NCBI GenBank assembly: GCA_947069175.1
Contig: CAMTDV010000027.1
Span: 35,787,369-35,851,368 of the forward strand
Length of the DNA stretch: 64,000 nucleotides
Source of the DNA: Scalesia atractyloides
Taxonomy: Eukaryota; Streptophyta; Magnoliopsida; Asterales; Asteraceae
Reading direction: 5' to 3'
In this document: piece by piece, positions 12,001 through 23,926 of the stretch
How positions within the stretch are numbered: the first letter of the stretch is position 1
Layout of the letters: each line of letters starts with the position of its first letter
The notes under the pieces: generated by a model
The model's database searches: none
Told to the model about the DNA's origin: nothing
Seen by the model: the letters and a program-made list of their open reading frames with translations, nothing else
Program-made: the position numbers and the translations under genes

Positions 12001-13314
12001 CAAGTGTAAAAGACGATGATTGTGCGTAAGATATGAATTGTATGCAACGAATTTATTTACATAAAATAGTCGAGAAATCAGGGTATGTAAAACGAATGAT
12101 ACGATTAAAATGTCATGCAACAGTTGACCAAACCATGTATGAGGATATGCATGTATTTTTTTTAGCAAAACTTTGAGGTTATCGCTTCTAAAATAGGTTC
12201 AGTTTGACTTAGAATGTAGGATCTAGTTTGTGAATATAAAAGAATATAAGGTACTTATTGATTATGCGTTACGTATTTTGTAATGGACGGGAGTGCTACC
12301 TCTGTTTTAGGGGAATTTAAGTAAGTCGAAAGTGGTTGGTCCTTGTAATGTTTTCTTGCCCACGTGTTTTGAAATTGAGGTGACATTTTGGGTGGTGTAT
12401 GACAAGGTCTTGAATAAGTAGGTTCGCATTGTTTTCAAAGGATATTACATCAAGATAAGAAATTTGAAATTCAGTGGTTCTTGTGAAACGTTGACCCTTG
12501 AGAGGAAATCTGGGATAATGGATTTAATTATCGTTGAAAGGTGTTTAGCAAAATGTTTTCTTAATCGCAATAAGAGGTTTAGAGGGTGTTAGGGGTTGAG
12601 TTTTGAAAATAGTTTATGCATTTTGAATAATCAGAATCAAATAATTAGCTGTAACAAAACGTGCTGCAGAAAGATAGCGTTTGGATTTGATTATGTTGTT
12701 TGATATCCCAATAACCAGATAATCAACTATTTGAGTGTTTGATAAATATATATATATATATATATATATAATAAATAAATAAGCTTCTATCTCTACAAAA
12801 CGAAAGAAATCGGTTTTTTTTATTATATACTTACCAAACACTAAAAGAATTTTTTTTTACACTTAAAAAAAACACAATAATCAAAGGAATCTGGTTAAAA
12901 ATAAATAATAAATAAATAAAATAATAACAATCCCAGCATACCCTTAGTAAAACGATCCCATAATGTCTATAAGATATTGGTTTGGCTTTTGTTTACAAAT
13001 GAAAGCTCTTAAGTGAAGTTATCGCGTGAGCGTGTTTTAGTGATTGTGTTAAACATAAGATTTGTGGGCAAGATATTCCTTGGACCGATTAAGTTGGTAG
13101 GTAGCATTCTGTCGAGCTTTGAAAATCGTGAAACAAAACGTTTCATGTGGTGACCAAGTATATGCGTATGTGATTTATATGAAATAGATTACAGGATGGG
13201 AAATACGTTTGATAAAATAGTACGTTTTGAAATTCGTCTAAGTAAAAATTTTGACAATATGATAAAAGATTTAGGTATACAATTTAAACATGTGGTTTGT
13301 GTAATAAAGTCTCC

Positions 13315-14110
13315 AAGAAGGAGGGTTGGTAACGATCACCGAGGTATGGGAATCACCCCTAATCCGTTGGTGAGGTCGTTTTAAGGAAGGAAGGAAACGG
13401 AGTTTGATCGTCTAGGTAAGGAATTCACTCTTATCTCGACGACGGTCTCCATTTCGGACTTTTCGAGAAATATAAGTCTAGTTGATGACGTTTTGAAATC
13501 ATGTATGCAAATAATGTATAAGTGGATGAAAAGGTTTAATATGAATTGCGTAAAAACCTTATAATAAATTGGAAATTTGAAGGAATGGTAACAAGTATAT
13601 AAAAAGTCATGTATAAATTGAAATGGTATAAAAGAGAGTCTCAGAAAACATCTGACTGTTTCGGGTAGAGAAACGTTGACTATTCCAAAGTGAATCGAAG
13701 ATCCTTTGGAATTAGAGAAACGTGCTTTGGCCTATAGGTAAAATGCTTTCGTCGAGAAGAGATTAACGACATTTTACCCTTCCAGTTACTACACGTCTCT
13801 AATCGATTGAAAATTTGAATTTTGGCGAGATTGAAAATCGGGGAATGGAACTTAATCGTCAAGGTGCGGGTTTACCCCTAACTTGACAATTTCGTACCCT
13901 AAGTGTGGTTGGCACTCTTCGGGTCAAAATTAATTTCGACACTTTGACGAGAGTCCACTAGAGTTTGAATGGGAAGTTTTCCATCAAGGTGTGGATGTCA
14001 CTCCTAACTTGATGGTGTAACTTCGTGAAAAATTAAGAATAAGCGTAATGAGGGTCGTTCACCAAATTGTGGATATCACGCCTATTTTGGTGAAGTCGTC
14101 TCACTTGTGT
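13315..14110. repeat. Five or more degenerate direct repeats in the outer element
   Basis: Related units read approximately 'caccaaggtgtgga-t-tcactcctaacttggtgaa-tcgt', each beginning and ending with partly complementary arms. They occur near 13328-13380, 13405-13445, 13855-13900, 13980-14025 and 14060-14100. Spacing is irregular, so this is a decayed array rather than a tight tandem repeat. Confidence 0.6.
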
Positions 14111-14321
14111 AATACGAGTGTTTTCGAGTTTAGTATAATCGAGTAAAATGCATTAGGGAAGGCATATGATTGAAATAATGTAACGAGTATGAACACGTAA
14201 AGCATTTCATGAATTTAACACATAAGAGACGTTTCAAGAAATTAGCATGCGAATCACGTATGGTCGAATGTGGTGCTAAACTATAGACTAGGTCGAAAGC
14301 ATGGCAAATTCCCTATAGTTA

Positions 14322-14335
14322 TGGCTCTGATACCA
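14322..14335 (-). promoter_or_regulatory. Primer-binding site of outer element
   Basis: Minus strand reads tggtatcagagcca, complementary to the 3' end of initiator-Met tRNA, three bases inside the right LTR. This sets the minus orientation. Confidence 0.88.
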
Positions 14336-14338
14336 ATC

Positions 14339-15381
14339 TGTCACACCCCAACCGATGGCGGAAACATCGGGATGAGACGAAAACGAGATTGCTCATTGCT
14401 CACAACGCTAATAAATGACAATTAATTAAATCCAAATTTCATTTCACAACATTGTCAAATACAACATGAAGCAATACAATAAGTTCATAAAACATAACAA
14501 AATTTGGTACAACATTTATAAATCTAACGTCTAAAATGTGTGTATCTAAATCGTTGCTATTTTGATTTCATAGCATCATCTCCTTCAACCTGTAACATGT
14601 TTTAAAATAAAGTCAACGCAAAAGCAAAGGCGAGTACACAAGTTTAAGCATAGCATACGTATACGAATAAAGTTTTAACAATCCTCATGGCAACAAAATC
14701 TATACAAGAGCAATATCAAGGCATGCAATACTAATAATCAAACCCTTAACGCAATCACGATGTTTTAACATGACCTCACGAATAACACGATGGAGGTGGA
14801 TGCGTGAATTTCTATAGCGCTAAGCATGTCAAACGAAGGCTAAAAATAGTTAATGACTAAAGCATAGCAAAACGATTATCCAAGACAAGCAACAAGTATA
14901 CGATTCAAGTATCATGGGTATAGGATTGTTTGTGCATTTCATAAAGTTTAAGTGTTTGTGATTTTTGTATAGGTAAAACATGTTACACCCAAAAGTGTTA
15001 TAAACAAAAGTGGGTCGAGTGTACTCACAAAATTGCTAAGTCTTCTTGAAATCTCGCGATGAGTTGATGAGTTGGAGAATGAGATGTCGAGGTCACCTTA
15101 TATGGCAAACGAAGGTGTATGAATAATCGGGATTACAATGAAGGATTTGAATTGAAGTTGAATGTACGAATACATATATATCATAGTTTATATAACGCTA
15201 TGTTGTCAAAAATAATAATTAACTATATTTACCCTTATATATATCATAGTTTATATAACTCTATGTTGTCAAAAATAATAATTAACTATATTTACCATTA
15301 TATTTGTTGTTTTTATATATTTATTGTTATAAAAATTATTTGAATTCGATACGTTACCTTCCATTCTCGACTATAAAGTAC

Positions 15382-15417
<36 letters not shown>

Positions 15418-16292
15418 TCTAACGAAAGGTATGAGAGATATATACATATTGTCGAATGGTATAATTGATGTATATTTATTTTATCGGAAGTATAATAAGT
15501 AAGTTCATTTTGTCGAAAGTTTAATAAACATATTTTGTCGAAAGTTTAATAAGTATATTTTGTCGAAGTTCATTAAATATATTTTGTCAAAAATTTTAAT
15601 AATGCATTTATATATATTTTGTCGTTAAAGAAATATATATTGTCGTAAGGTGTATTAAATATGTTTACGTATGTTTTGATAAAAACGGGCATAGTTTCCC
15701 CTTGTTTTTGGACGATCCCGACAATCTAGTTGTCGATTAAATGTTTTCAAAACTCCACAATTCCACCAATTACCACAATAAACATATAATCCTTATCGAA
15801 TTCTATAACATAAATGAGCCATATGTATATCGGTTTGAGCTAGGTTTATATTAATCATAAAACATATAAGTAACATAATAAAATTCGCGGCGTTAATAGT
15901 ATACCGTGTCGTGTGTTGATTGAGTTGACTAAAGCATTGACTGAACTTGGCCCGAACACCGAACCGAACATCGAATCTGACTGGTTTGACTGGGGGGTTG
16001 ACTGTTTGACCAGGTTTGACTCGAGCCGAAACGTGTTTGGACCAAGCTGACCCGAATCTGCTCGCTAACCTGCTTTGACCAACCAACTGTGCTGAGCCGT
16101 GTTGAATCGTTCATGACCCGAGCCGAAGAAACCACAGCTGACCCGACAAGAACCTAAGCCAAAACAGAATCGGACAAACTCAGCCTGAACCGGAATCGGA
16201 ATCGTTGAACATCCGACCCAAAGCGACACTGACCACTGTTGCCGGAGCTCCGGCGACCGCTGTACTGCCGTCAAAACGCGATTGAGGTCGCG
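14339..16292 (-). repeat. Right (5') LTR of outer element, first part
   Basis: Matches 8146 to about 10112 with few differences. It stops at TCGCG (16288-16292), the target duplication of the nested element, and resumes at 27507/27512. Confidence 0.9.
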
Positions 16293-19060
16293 TGCCACAC
16301 CCTCAATTTCCATTTGCGGAGTTTTACCGCGAGGCGTGTGAACAAACCAGAATCTGAAACACTAGTACGTCGAACGACTCTATATGATTTGATAATACGT
16401 TTTCCAAAAATCATTTGTTTAACCATTCATCGTAGATTTTATATTGTCTTAGTTAGTTACCAATGTTTAGCGGAAGCATTAGTTTTTATGGTTGAGCGGA
16501 AGCATAAAATAAGTAGAGAAACGGGCGCCAACACAAACGCCAAAACAAATGAAAAACCCAAAACAATGTTTGTAAATGAGACTCGATAAAAGATGTCTTG
16601 ATCAATGCAAGTGAGTGCACCTAGAGCTCCTAGCGTCCTGAGAAACATGTAAAGAAACAAGTGTCAACATTAAAGATGAGTGAGTTCACAGGTTTTCATA
16701 AATTCGTTTGTTCGGTTATGAGTTTGTTTCCCCCGTTATCCCTAACCCGGGATAACGATTTAGTTCCATTATTCCCAACCCGGAATAATACCGATAGTTC
16801 CATTATTCCTTAACCGGAATAATAATGATGTTGGTTCCATTATTCCAAACCCGGAATAATAAAGTTGTTGTTTCCATTATCCCTAACCCGGGATAATATA
16901 GTTGATTCGTAATTAAGTTCAATGTTAACATATATAGGTAGCTAGCCTAAAGTTATGTCACGTAAGTGTTCGCGATCGAAGCTGACTGTTGTGCCTCCGT
17001 GTTGCCAGGCCTATCACTGACCATGGCGAAGTTAGGCCAAATTATTCACCCGTTGACCATACCCGGTCGGCTAGCGCGACTAGCTCGGATGGGGCTTGTC
17101 GGGCCCAGTAGTACTACTTATAATTTCCCCGCTATTAAACCCAATACTAACGATCCGAGAGATTGTCGAGGACTTATGTGATATAGCTGCTTAGTAACCA
17201 TAACGTTACATTAACATTAACTTAGTTACCGAATAGTTATGTGACGTTAAATTCGTATAACGTAAAGAGATTGAGTTGAAGAGTGTATACATGTTTCTCC
17301 CCCTGTTGTTTAAAAACCGGATAAAGTTAGGGGCCGTGAACTCACCTTTAGTTGCTCGGTTAGTGTAGCAAAGAAGTCGTAAAGGATGGGACCGCTAATT
17401 GCGTCCTAACAAACCAATTGATTTCAAGTCAGTGTGTGAACACACCAATACAAAATTCTACACATAATTTACGCACAAAGTGATTCACACAATCAAAATT
17501 CCTAACACTCAAACATGCATGCAAGTATCCTCATGTGAACATAGTAATCAAAACAATTTATCATGAGCATAATCCAATCCATACAACACTTTGGTGCAAA
17601 CATTCACAAGTTATCAAGTTTCAGCTTACATACTCATAATTCGGCTGTTTTCTAGGATTTTTATAAAATAGTTCCAACGTTCCAAAAATTCCAATTATTT
17701 TACAGCAGGTGACAACTATACTGTAGAAATTTATATAAATTTTTCAATTCCTAATACTTTACCAATTATCCATAAATATTAATATACTAGGCTGCAGTCA
17801 GATTCGTCACTTTCTGACTGCAGTCCACGGAAGAATTTATTTAAAAATCACTGTTCGTCCAATTAACAAAATTCCAGTGGGAGTTGCCCGGAAATTTCCA
17901 TACCTAGTTTCTGTACAAATTTCATGATTCGACTCCCTACAGATTATAAAATCCAACTCGATAAACAACTAACAAAGTTTCCGGATTTCCACAGTTTTAG
18001 TTACTGAACTTAATTGGCCACTTAAAAATATCAAACGACTTCAGAAAAATATGAATCCAGCGCCATTAGATTCGTTATTCAAATCTCTACGTTTTAGACT
18101 TCAGAAAATCCGTTTTTCGACAACTAATGACCGAGTTACAGCCAGTTGAAGTCGGCTGTAACTATCACTCAGCAACCTGTTTCAGCATTTTATCACCACT
18201 AATTCGCATAAACCGTCGATATAATGAACCTAGGCGATCAAGAACTGATTTTTCCAATCATATCTCAATACATATATCATATCCATGCAAACCCTAATCA
18301 ATATCTCTAGTTTTTATAAACAAAACACACTTGCAAACTATGAGTTCCGAAAACAATCATACATGCAAACTATGATAAATCAGCCGATCAACAACATAAT
18401 CACTACATTCAAACACATATAATCCGAATATGATCTTGCAAACAATTATAAATCCTAACCTTTAATAATGGTGAATAACGAGCCGAGACTTGGACGGGAC
18501 TGATTCGGATGTTCAAGCTAGATCACGACCGAAAGAATGAAAGGGATAAGCTGCTGTCGCGACCGAGAGATGATGTAGGGCTGGTCAGATCGAGATGATG
18601 AAGGAAGAGGCTGCCGTCGGCTGATTGCTATTAGGGTTTTTGTGTTTTGTTTTTGTGAAGAAAGACCCATGCATGTGTGTGTATATATAGCGCAAAAAGA
18701 TCAAGAAAATGGGAATAGGTTTGCAGTTTGGGCTTGTTCTCGCGGCCGAAGGGACTTGGGTTGGTTGGTTTGGGTATAAAACTTGGTTCACTCCTAGAGT
18801 CACAAGGAATCGAGGTTGGTTCGTGTCGCGGTTTGGTTTGGTTCGTGTACATATTTACTATAAATATTTTATAACTAAAACAATCACGTAATCGAACATC
18901 ACATATTCACCAACTCATAAACGTTCAATACACATAGCACATACTTCATTGGACAAGTTCGCTAAATTATCGTAACTATTTCGAGCGTGCAAATTCAAGT
19001 CTCTGAATTAATAACCGTGAAGTAGTGCGTTTAAGTTATCCGAAAAACCGGGATGTCACA
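16293..19060 (-). repeat. Left (3') LTR of nested element, 2,768 bp
   Basis: Plus strand starts TGCCACACCC (one change from the TGTCACACCC of the other LTR) and ends GGGATGTCACA. It holds the five-hairpin array (16731-16898), a perfect hairpin around 17793-17826 (ctgcagtcaga / tctgactgcag) and a TATA box at 18681-18690 for the minus strand. Confidence 0.93.
16731..16898. repeat. Array of five short hairpins in the LTR
   Basis: Five consecutive units, each an inverted repeat with an 8-9 bp stem and a 5-6 base loop of the type attattcc-caaccc-ggaataat or cgttatccc-taaccc-gggataacg. They are separated by 8-16 bases. The same array is in the other LTR at about 25176-25341 with two or three base changes. 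Confidence 0.85.
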
Positions 19061-19299
19061 TTATCCCCATGTTGAAAGAATTTTCGTCCCGAAAATTGAG
19101 TAAACGCGGTTTAGAATGCAGCGTACATGTTTAGAGTGCCACACACAAAGAGTTAGTTCGTTAACGATGGTACGCGAAGTTACAAGAAGTTCCCAAGTGC
19201 CATGCACAAAGATTTAGTTAACAATGGTACACGAAAGTATGAGAAATTTCCAGGTTGTCACCTCATCCCCATGTTGAAAGAATTTTCGTCCCGAAAATT
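19061..19299 (-). repeat. Duplicated 3' untranslated/purine-tract region of nested element
   Basis: A 35-base string (atccccatgttgaaagaatt and the 15 bases after it) occurs identically at 19063-19097 and 19265-19299, period 202. The first copy abuts the 3' LTR and should be the working priming region. The second overlaps the pol stop codon. Between them are two further related units of about 63 bp (near 19136-19198 and 19198-19260). Confidence 0.8.
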
Positions 19300-22200
19300 T
19301 AGTTGTTGGTATCGTTAGTTTGCTGCTCAGCTGCAAAGAGGTGTGGGTATTTGCTTTTCATTTGGTCCTCTCTTTCCCACGTGAACTCCGGTCCACGCTT
19401 AGAGTCCCAACGAACCTTAACGATCGGAATCTTGCTATGCCTTCGAGTCTTGATCTCACGATCCATGATCTCGATAGGCTGTTCCACAAAGTGCAGTTGT
19501 TCGTCCACTTGAATCTCATCCAATGGTATGACTAGAGTTTCATCTGATAGACACTTCTTCAGATTTGACACGTGAAACACGTTGTGAACTCCACTGAGTT
19601 CGGCAGGAAGGTCTAATTGATAAGCTACGGGTCCAATACGTTTCAAGATTACAAACGGACCTACGTACCGTGGGTTTCGTTTGCCCCGTTTTCCAAAACG
19701 GATTACACCCTTCCAGGGTGACACCTTTAGTAGGATGCGGTCGCCTACTTGAAATTCGAGCGGTTTGCGTCGTTGATCAGCGTAGCTTTTCTGTCGATCT
19801 CGTGCCGCCGCCATGCGGTTTCTGATTTGTACAATCTTTTCAGTAGCCTCAAGTATTAACTCAGGGCCTGTGAGTTGACTGTCACCGACTTCTGCCCAAC
19901 AGACCGGTGATCTACATTTACGACCGTATAATGCCTCAAACGGTGCTGCCGATATACTTGTATGGTAACTGTTGTTATACGAGAATTCCACTAAAGGCAG
20001 GTGGATTTCCCAACTATTTCCAAAGTCTACTACGCATGCCCTAAGCATGTCTTCCAAGGTCTGTATGGTCCTTTCGCTTTGACCATCAGTCTGAGGGTGA
20101 TAGGCTGTGCTCATATCTAAGCGTGTTCATAACGCTTTCTGAAGTGACTGCCAAAAGTTGGACGTGAAGCGAGCATCTCTGTCTGAGATGATGGACGTTG
20201 GCACTCCGTGTCGAGAAACTACTTCCTTAATGTAGATGCGAGTCAACTTCTCCATCTTATCTGTTTCTTTAATAGCTAGGAAGTGTGCGGACTTAGTTAA
20301 ACGATCCACAATCACCCAGATGGTATCGCAACCACCCAAAGTTCGCGGGAGTTTAGTGATGAAATCCATCGAGATCTGATCCCATTTCCACACTGGGATC
20401 TCAGGTTGTTGAAGTAGCCCCGATGGCTTTTGATACTCTACCTTGACTTTTGCACAAGTCAAACACTTACTCACGTAGGTGGCTATATCAGCTTTCATGT
20501 TGGGCCACCAATACGCAGCTTTAAGGTCTTGATACATCTTATCCGAACCAGGATGGACAGAGTATCGGGATTTGTGAGCTTCGTCCATGACTAGCTCTCT
20601 GAGGTTTCCGTAGAGAGGTACCCATATGCGATTCATGAAATACCGGGCTCCTTTGGGTTTTACTTCCCAATCGCGTTCCATTTTTCCCACCGATTCGGCC
20701 TTGATGTTTTCTTCCTTAACTGCTTCTAACTGCGCGTCACGTATCTGTTCGGGTAACCCCGAATGAATGGTGAGCTGTAATGCTCGTACCCGACGAGGTT
20801 TCAAGTGTTCCTTCCTACTAAGGGCATCAGCTACCACGTTAGCTTTACCCGGGTGATACCGAATGGCACACTCATAATCGTTCAAGAGTTCGACCCAGCG
20901 ACGCTGTCGCATGTTCAACTCCTTCTGATCAAAGATGTGTTGGAGGCTCTTGTGGTCTGTAAAGATTGTGCACTTCGTTCCATAGAGGTAGTGTCTCCAA
21001 ATCTTAAGTGCAAACACTACTGCTCCCAATTTCAGGTCATGCGTCGTGTAGTTTTTCTCGTGAACCTTCAGTTGTCGGGACGCATACGCGATGACCTTAT
21101 CGCGTTGCATGAGTACGCATCCCAACCCCCGAATGGAAGCATCACAATATACTACAAAGTCATCTGTCCCTTCCGGCAAGGACAGCATGGGTGCACTGCA
21201 AAGTTTCTGCTTTAGCAATTGAAATGCTGCTTCCTGCTTGTCACCCCACGCATACTTGATGCCTTTCTGGGTGAGGGTAGTAAGCGGTTGTGCGATCTTT
21301 GAAAATCCCTTGATGAAACGTCTGTAGTAACCAGCCAAACCCAAAAATTGGAGGATCTCTGTCGATGTCCTGGGTGCTTCCCAGTTTTTGATAGCTTCAA
21401 TCTTGGCAGGGTCGACGTGGATACCCTTTTCATTTATGATATGCCCGAGAAACTGAACTTCCCGAATCCAGAAATCACACTTCGAAAGCTTGGCATATAG
21501 TTTCTCCTGTTGAAGTAATCCTAGCAGTAATCGTAGATGTTCAGCATGCTCTTCTTCACTTTTAGAGTAGATGAGTATGTCATCGATGAACACAATGACA
21601 AACTTGTCGAGGTATGGTTTACACACACGGTTCATGAGGTCCATGAACACCGCGGGTGCGTTGGTGAGACCGAAGGGCATGACCAAGAACTCATAATGGC
21701 CATACCGAGTACGAAACGCCGTCTTAGCGATATCCTCCTCCCTGACGCGTAGCTGGTGGTAACCGTACCGTAGATCAATCTTGGAATAGTAGCTTGACCC
21801 TTGGAATTGGTCGAAGAGATCGTCGATGCGAGGTAATGGGTATCGGTTCTTGACAGTAACCTTGTTGAGTTCCCTGTAGTCGATGCACATGCGGAAGGTC
21901 CCGTCCTTCTTCTTGACAAAAAGGACTGGAGCTCCACATGGCGAAGCGCTTGGTCGGATAAATCCCTTTTCTAACAGCTCCTGAAGTTGGGTAGACAGCT
22001 CCTGCAGCTCGGCTGGAGCTAGGCGGTATGGAGCCTTGGCGATAGGAGTTGCATGGTTCACCAATTCGATTTCAAACTCCAATTGTCGATGGGGTGGAAG
22101 ACCAGGTAATTCCTCTGGGAATACATCAGAAAAATCACGGACGACAGGGATGTCTTCTATACGTTTCTCGTCCTTAGGCTGTTTGGTAACCAGTGCGAGT

Positions 22201-22604
22201 AAAGCGAAGGAGTTCTTTCTCCGAAGATACTTCTGCGCTTGCATGTAAGAGATGATGTTTGTGACGGCGCCTGCCTTCTCGCCTTGCACCGTCAAGATTT
22301 CGTCGTTAGAGAGCGGAATACGGATAGATTTTTCGAAGCAGAGAACTTCAGCTCGGACGTCGGATAGCCAGTCCATTCCGACTACCACGTCAAAACTACC
22401 CAGGGTAGTTGTCATCAGATCAATGGTAAAGGTGTGACCCGCGAGTTTGAGTTGACAGCCGGATACTATATGGGTCATATCTACAGATTTACCATCTGCT
22501 AGTTCTATGACATAAGGGGTCTCTAAGGGTTTAAGCGTGAGATTTAGGTTCTTCCTAAAAGACTCAGATATAAAGCTCCTATCCGCACCCGTATCAAAAA
22601 GCAC
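19299..22604 (-). pseudogene. pol: Ty3/gypsy pol: protease, RT, RNase H, integrase, chromodomain (one internal stop)
   Basis: The first part (22604 to 20127, 825 codons) starts inside protease ([12 protein letters not shown]). RT follows from about residue 190 with FIDD at 339-342. RNase H has D488, D550 and D593, but Lys525 where the family's Glu belongs. Integrase has H677, H684, C714, C717 and Asp747 and Asp808. A TGA at 20129-20127 ends this frame. The same frame resumes at once (20126-19299), with the third acid 35 residues after Asp808 (SERTIQ), the GPY/F-type region (YVGPF) and a C-terminal chromodomain-like segment ([20 protein letters not shown]). The stop therefore splits the integrase catalytic core. 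Product function would be reverse transcription and insertion of the element. The gag frame joins by a one-base shift near 22621-22625. Confidence 0.93.
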
Positions 22605-23865
22605 AGTAGCAAAATGTTCATTAAGGGAAACTTACCAATAACCACGTTCGAGTCGTTTTTGGCCTCTCCGCGGCCCAATGTAAATGCGCGACCTTTGGCA
22701 CCTCCTGTGCCACCATTTCCATTATTGTTGTTATTATTGTTGTTGTGGTTATTGTGGTTGTGGTTGTTCCCACCATTGTTGTTGTTGTTACGCAGCTGTG
22801 GGCAGTCTCTTTTGAAGTGGGCAGTGCTACCACACTGATAGCATCCCCGGTTAACACCCTGTTGTGGGCCTTGGGGTTGATTTTGGTTTTGTCGAGACAT
22901 GATTTCCCCACGACAATCCTTTGCCGCATGTCCTACCTTGCCACATTGTTGGCAGCGATTCCCGGCACAAGGGCCGTGTTGATGAAGATTACAGCGATTG
23001 CACTGCGGCTTTCGACCTGCATAGCCGCTTGCGTTCTGGTTGTTGTTGTTGTTGGCGGGCTGATTTTGGTGACCCCGGTGGCTGTTGTAATGATTGAACC
23101 GTTTCTGGTTCCCCTGTTGTGGCTGGGATGACGAAGACTGTCGAACAGACAAGTCTTCAAACTTTCTTTTATTATCAGGGGCAACTTCAGTTGTACCCCG
23201 AGCTGGCAACTTCTTTTGTTCCACCGCCTTATCGGTGAGTTTGTGCGCCAACCTGATTGCTTGATGCTCAGTTGTAGGGTTACTAGCCATTACCATACTC
23301 TGAATCTCCGGGACCAGACCCCCAAGGTAGAACTCGAGTCGTTTCTCCACAGTGTTGGCCAGATCGGGACACAGAAATACCAAGTCGTGATGTTTCGCTG
23401 TGTATGCTTCGATTTCAGATCCCACCATCTTGTGGTTCCATAAGGCTTGCTCCAACTGTTGCACTCTGTCTCGTGGACAGTACTCCTCTTTGATTAGGGC
23501 CTTAAACTCGGCCCAGGCCATTGCATTTGCAGCAATAAGTCCGCGCGTTTGGACTTGTGCATTCCACCAAGTTAGTGCCCCATCTTCCAGTGTTGAGGCT
23601 GCATACTTGACCTTGTTGGCCTCCAGACAGTTGCACATTTCAAATGCTGATTCAGATTTTTCGATCCAGCGCACCAATCCTATGGGTCCTTCTGCCCCCG
23701 TGAATTTACTCGGTTTCGCATCGAGGAACATCTTGTAGGGGTTAAGACCCCTCCTGCTGCTGGTGGGTTTTGAACACCTGCCAGAGCAGCATTCACGTGT
23801 TCTTGGATCATTGCGGCTAATTCTTAAGGCGTCATGTTGAGATTTCCACGACGTCCAGTTGCCAT
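22544..23865 (-). pseudogene. gag: Ty3/gypsy gag (capsid/nucleocapsid), N-terminus broken
   Basis: The open part, from an ATG at 23731, reads MFLDAKPSKFTGAEGPIGLV and continues through a capsid-like region typical of plant gypsy Gag. An Asn/Gln-rich linker follows, then zinc-knuckle motifs CNRCNLHQHGPC, CQQCGKVGHAAKDC and CYQCGSTAHFKRDC. The family start is probably the ATG at 23865-23863 (MATGRRGNLNMTP). That frame meets TAA after 13 codons and changes frame just before 23731. At the 3' end it overlaps pol by about 60 bases in another frame; one missing base near 22621 would account for this. Gag would package the element RNA in cytoplasmic particles. Confidence 0.88.
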
Positions 23866-23926
23866 TTTAGATCTAAGTAGAAAAATAAATAGACTGAAGG
23901 AAAGTAAATAAAATAAGCGAGACGTG

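Larger units (their letters stand above)
10672..14338 (-). other. Interior of outer element, non-coding
   Basis: The segment next to the left LTR (10672-10710) reads on the minus strand as a purine tract preceded by the aatttcgggacgaaattt motif, the same motif found at the equivalent place in the nested element. No frame in the remaining 3.6 kb contains protease, RT, RNase H or integrase motifs. The longest frames near 11.5-12.2 kb are His/Tyr/Thr-rich translations of a degenerate six-base repeat. A hairpin-forming AT block sits at 12730-12850. Sequence near the primer site resembles the same region of the nested element. Confidence 0.7.

Noticed and set aside
11465..12168. Overlapping minus-strand ORFs up to 168 codons, rich in His, Tyr and Thr
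   Set aside because: They cross a degenerate six-base repeat in a non-coding element interior and have no domain.
16731..16898. Regularly spaced short palindromes that might suggest a CRISPR array
   Set aside because: Units vary in sequence, spacers are 8-16 bases, the locus is a plant LTR and the same array is in both LTRs.
20805..21215. Plus-strand ORF of 136 codons and others at 19.3-23.7 kb
   Set aside because: Antisense shadows of gag-pol, whose minus-strand frames carry all family motifs.
22614..23131. Plus-strand hydrophobic ORFs resembling membrane proteins
   Set aside because: Complement of the Asn/Gln-rich gag linker; Leu and Val runs are the antisense of Asn codons.
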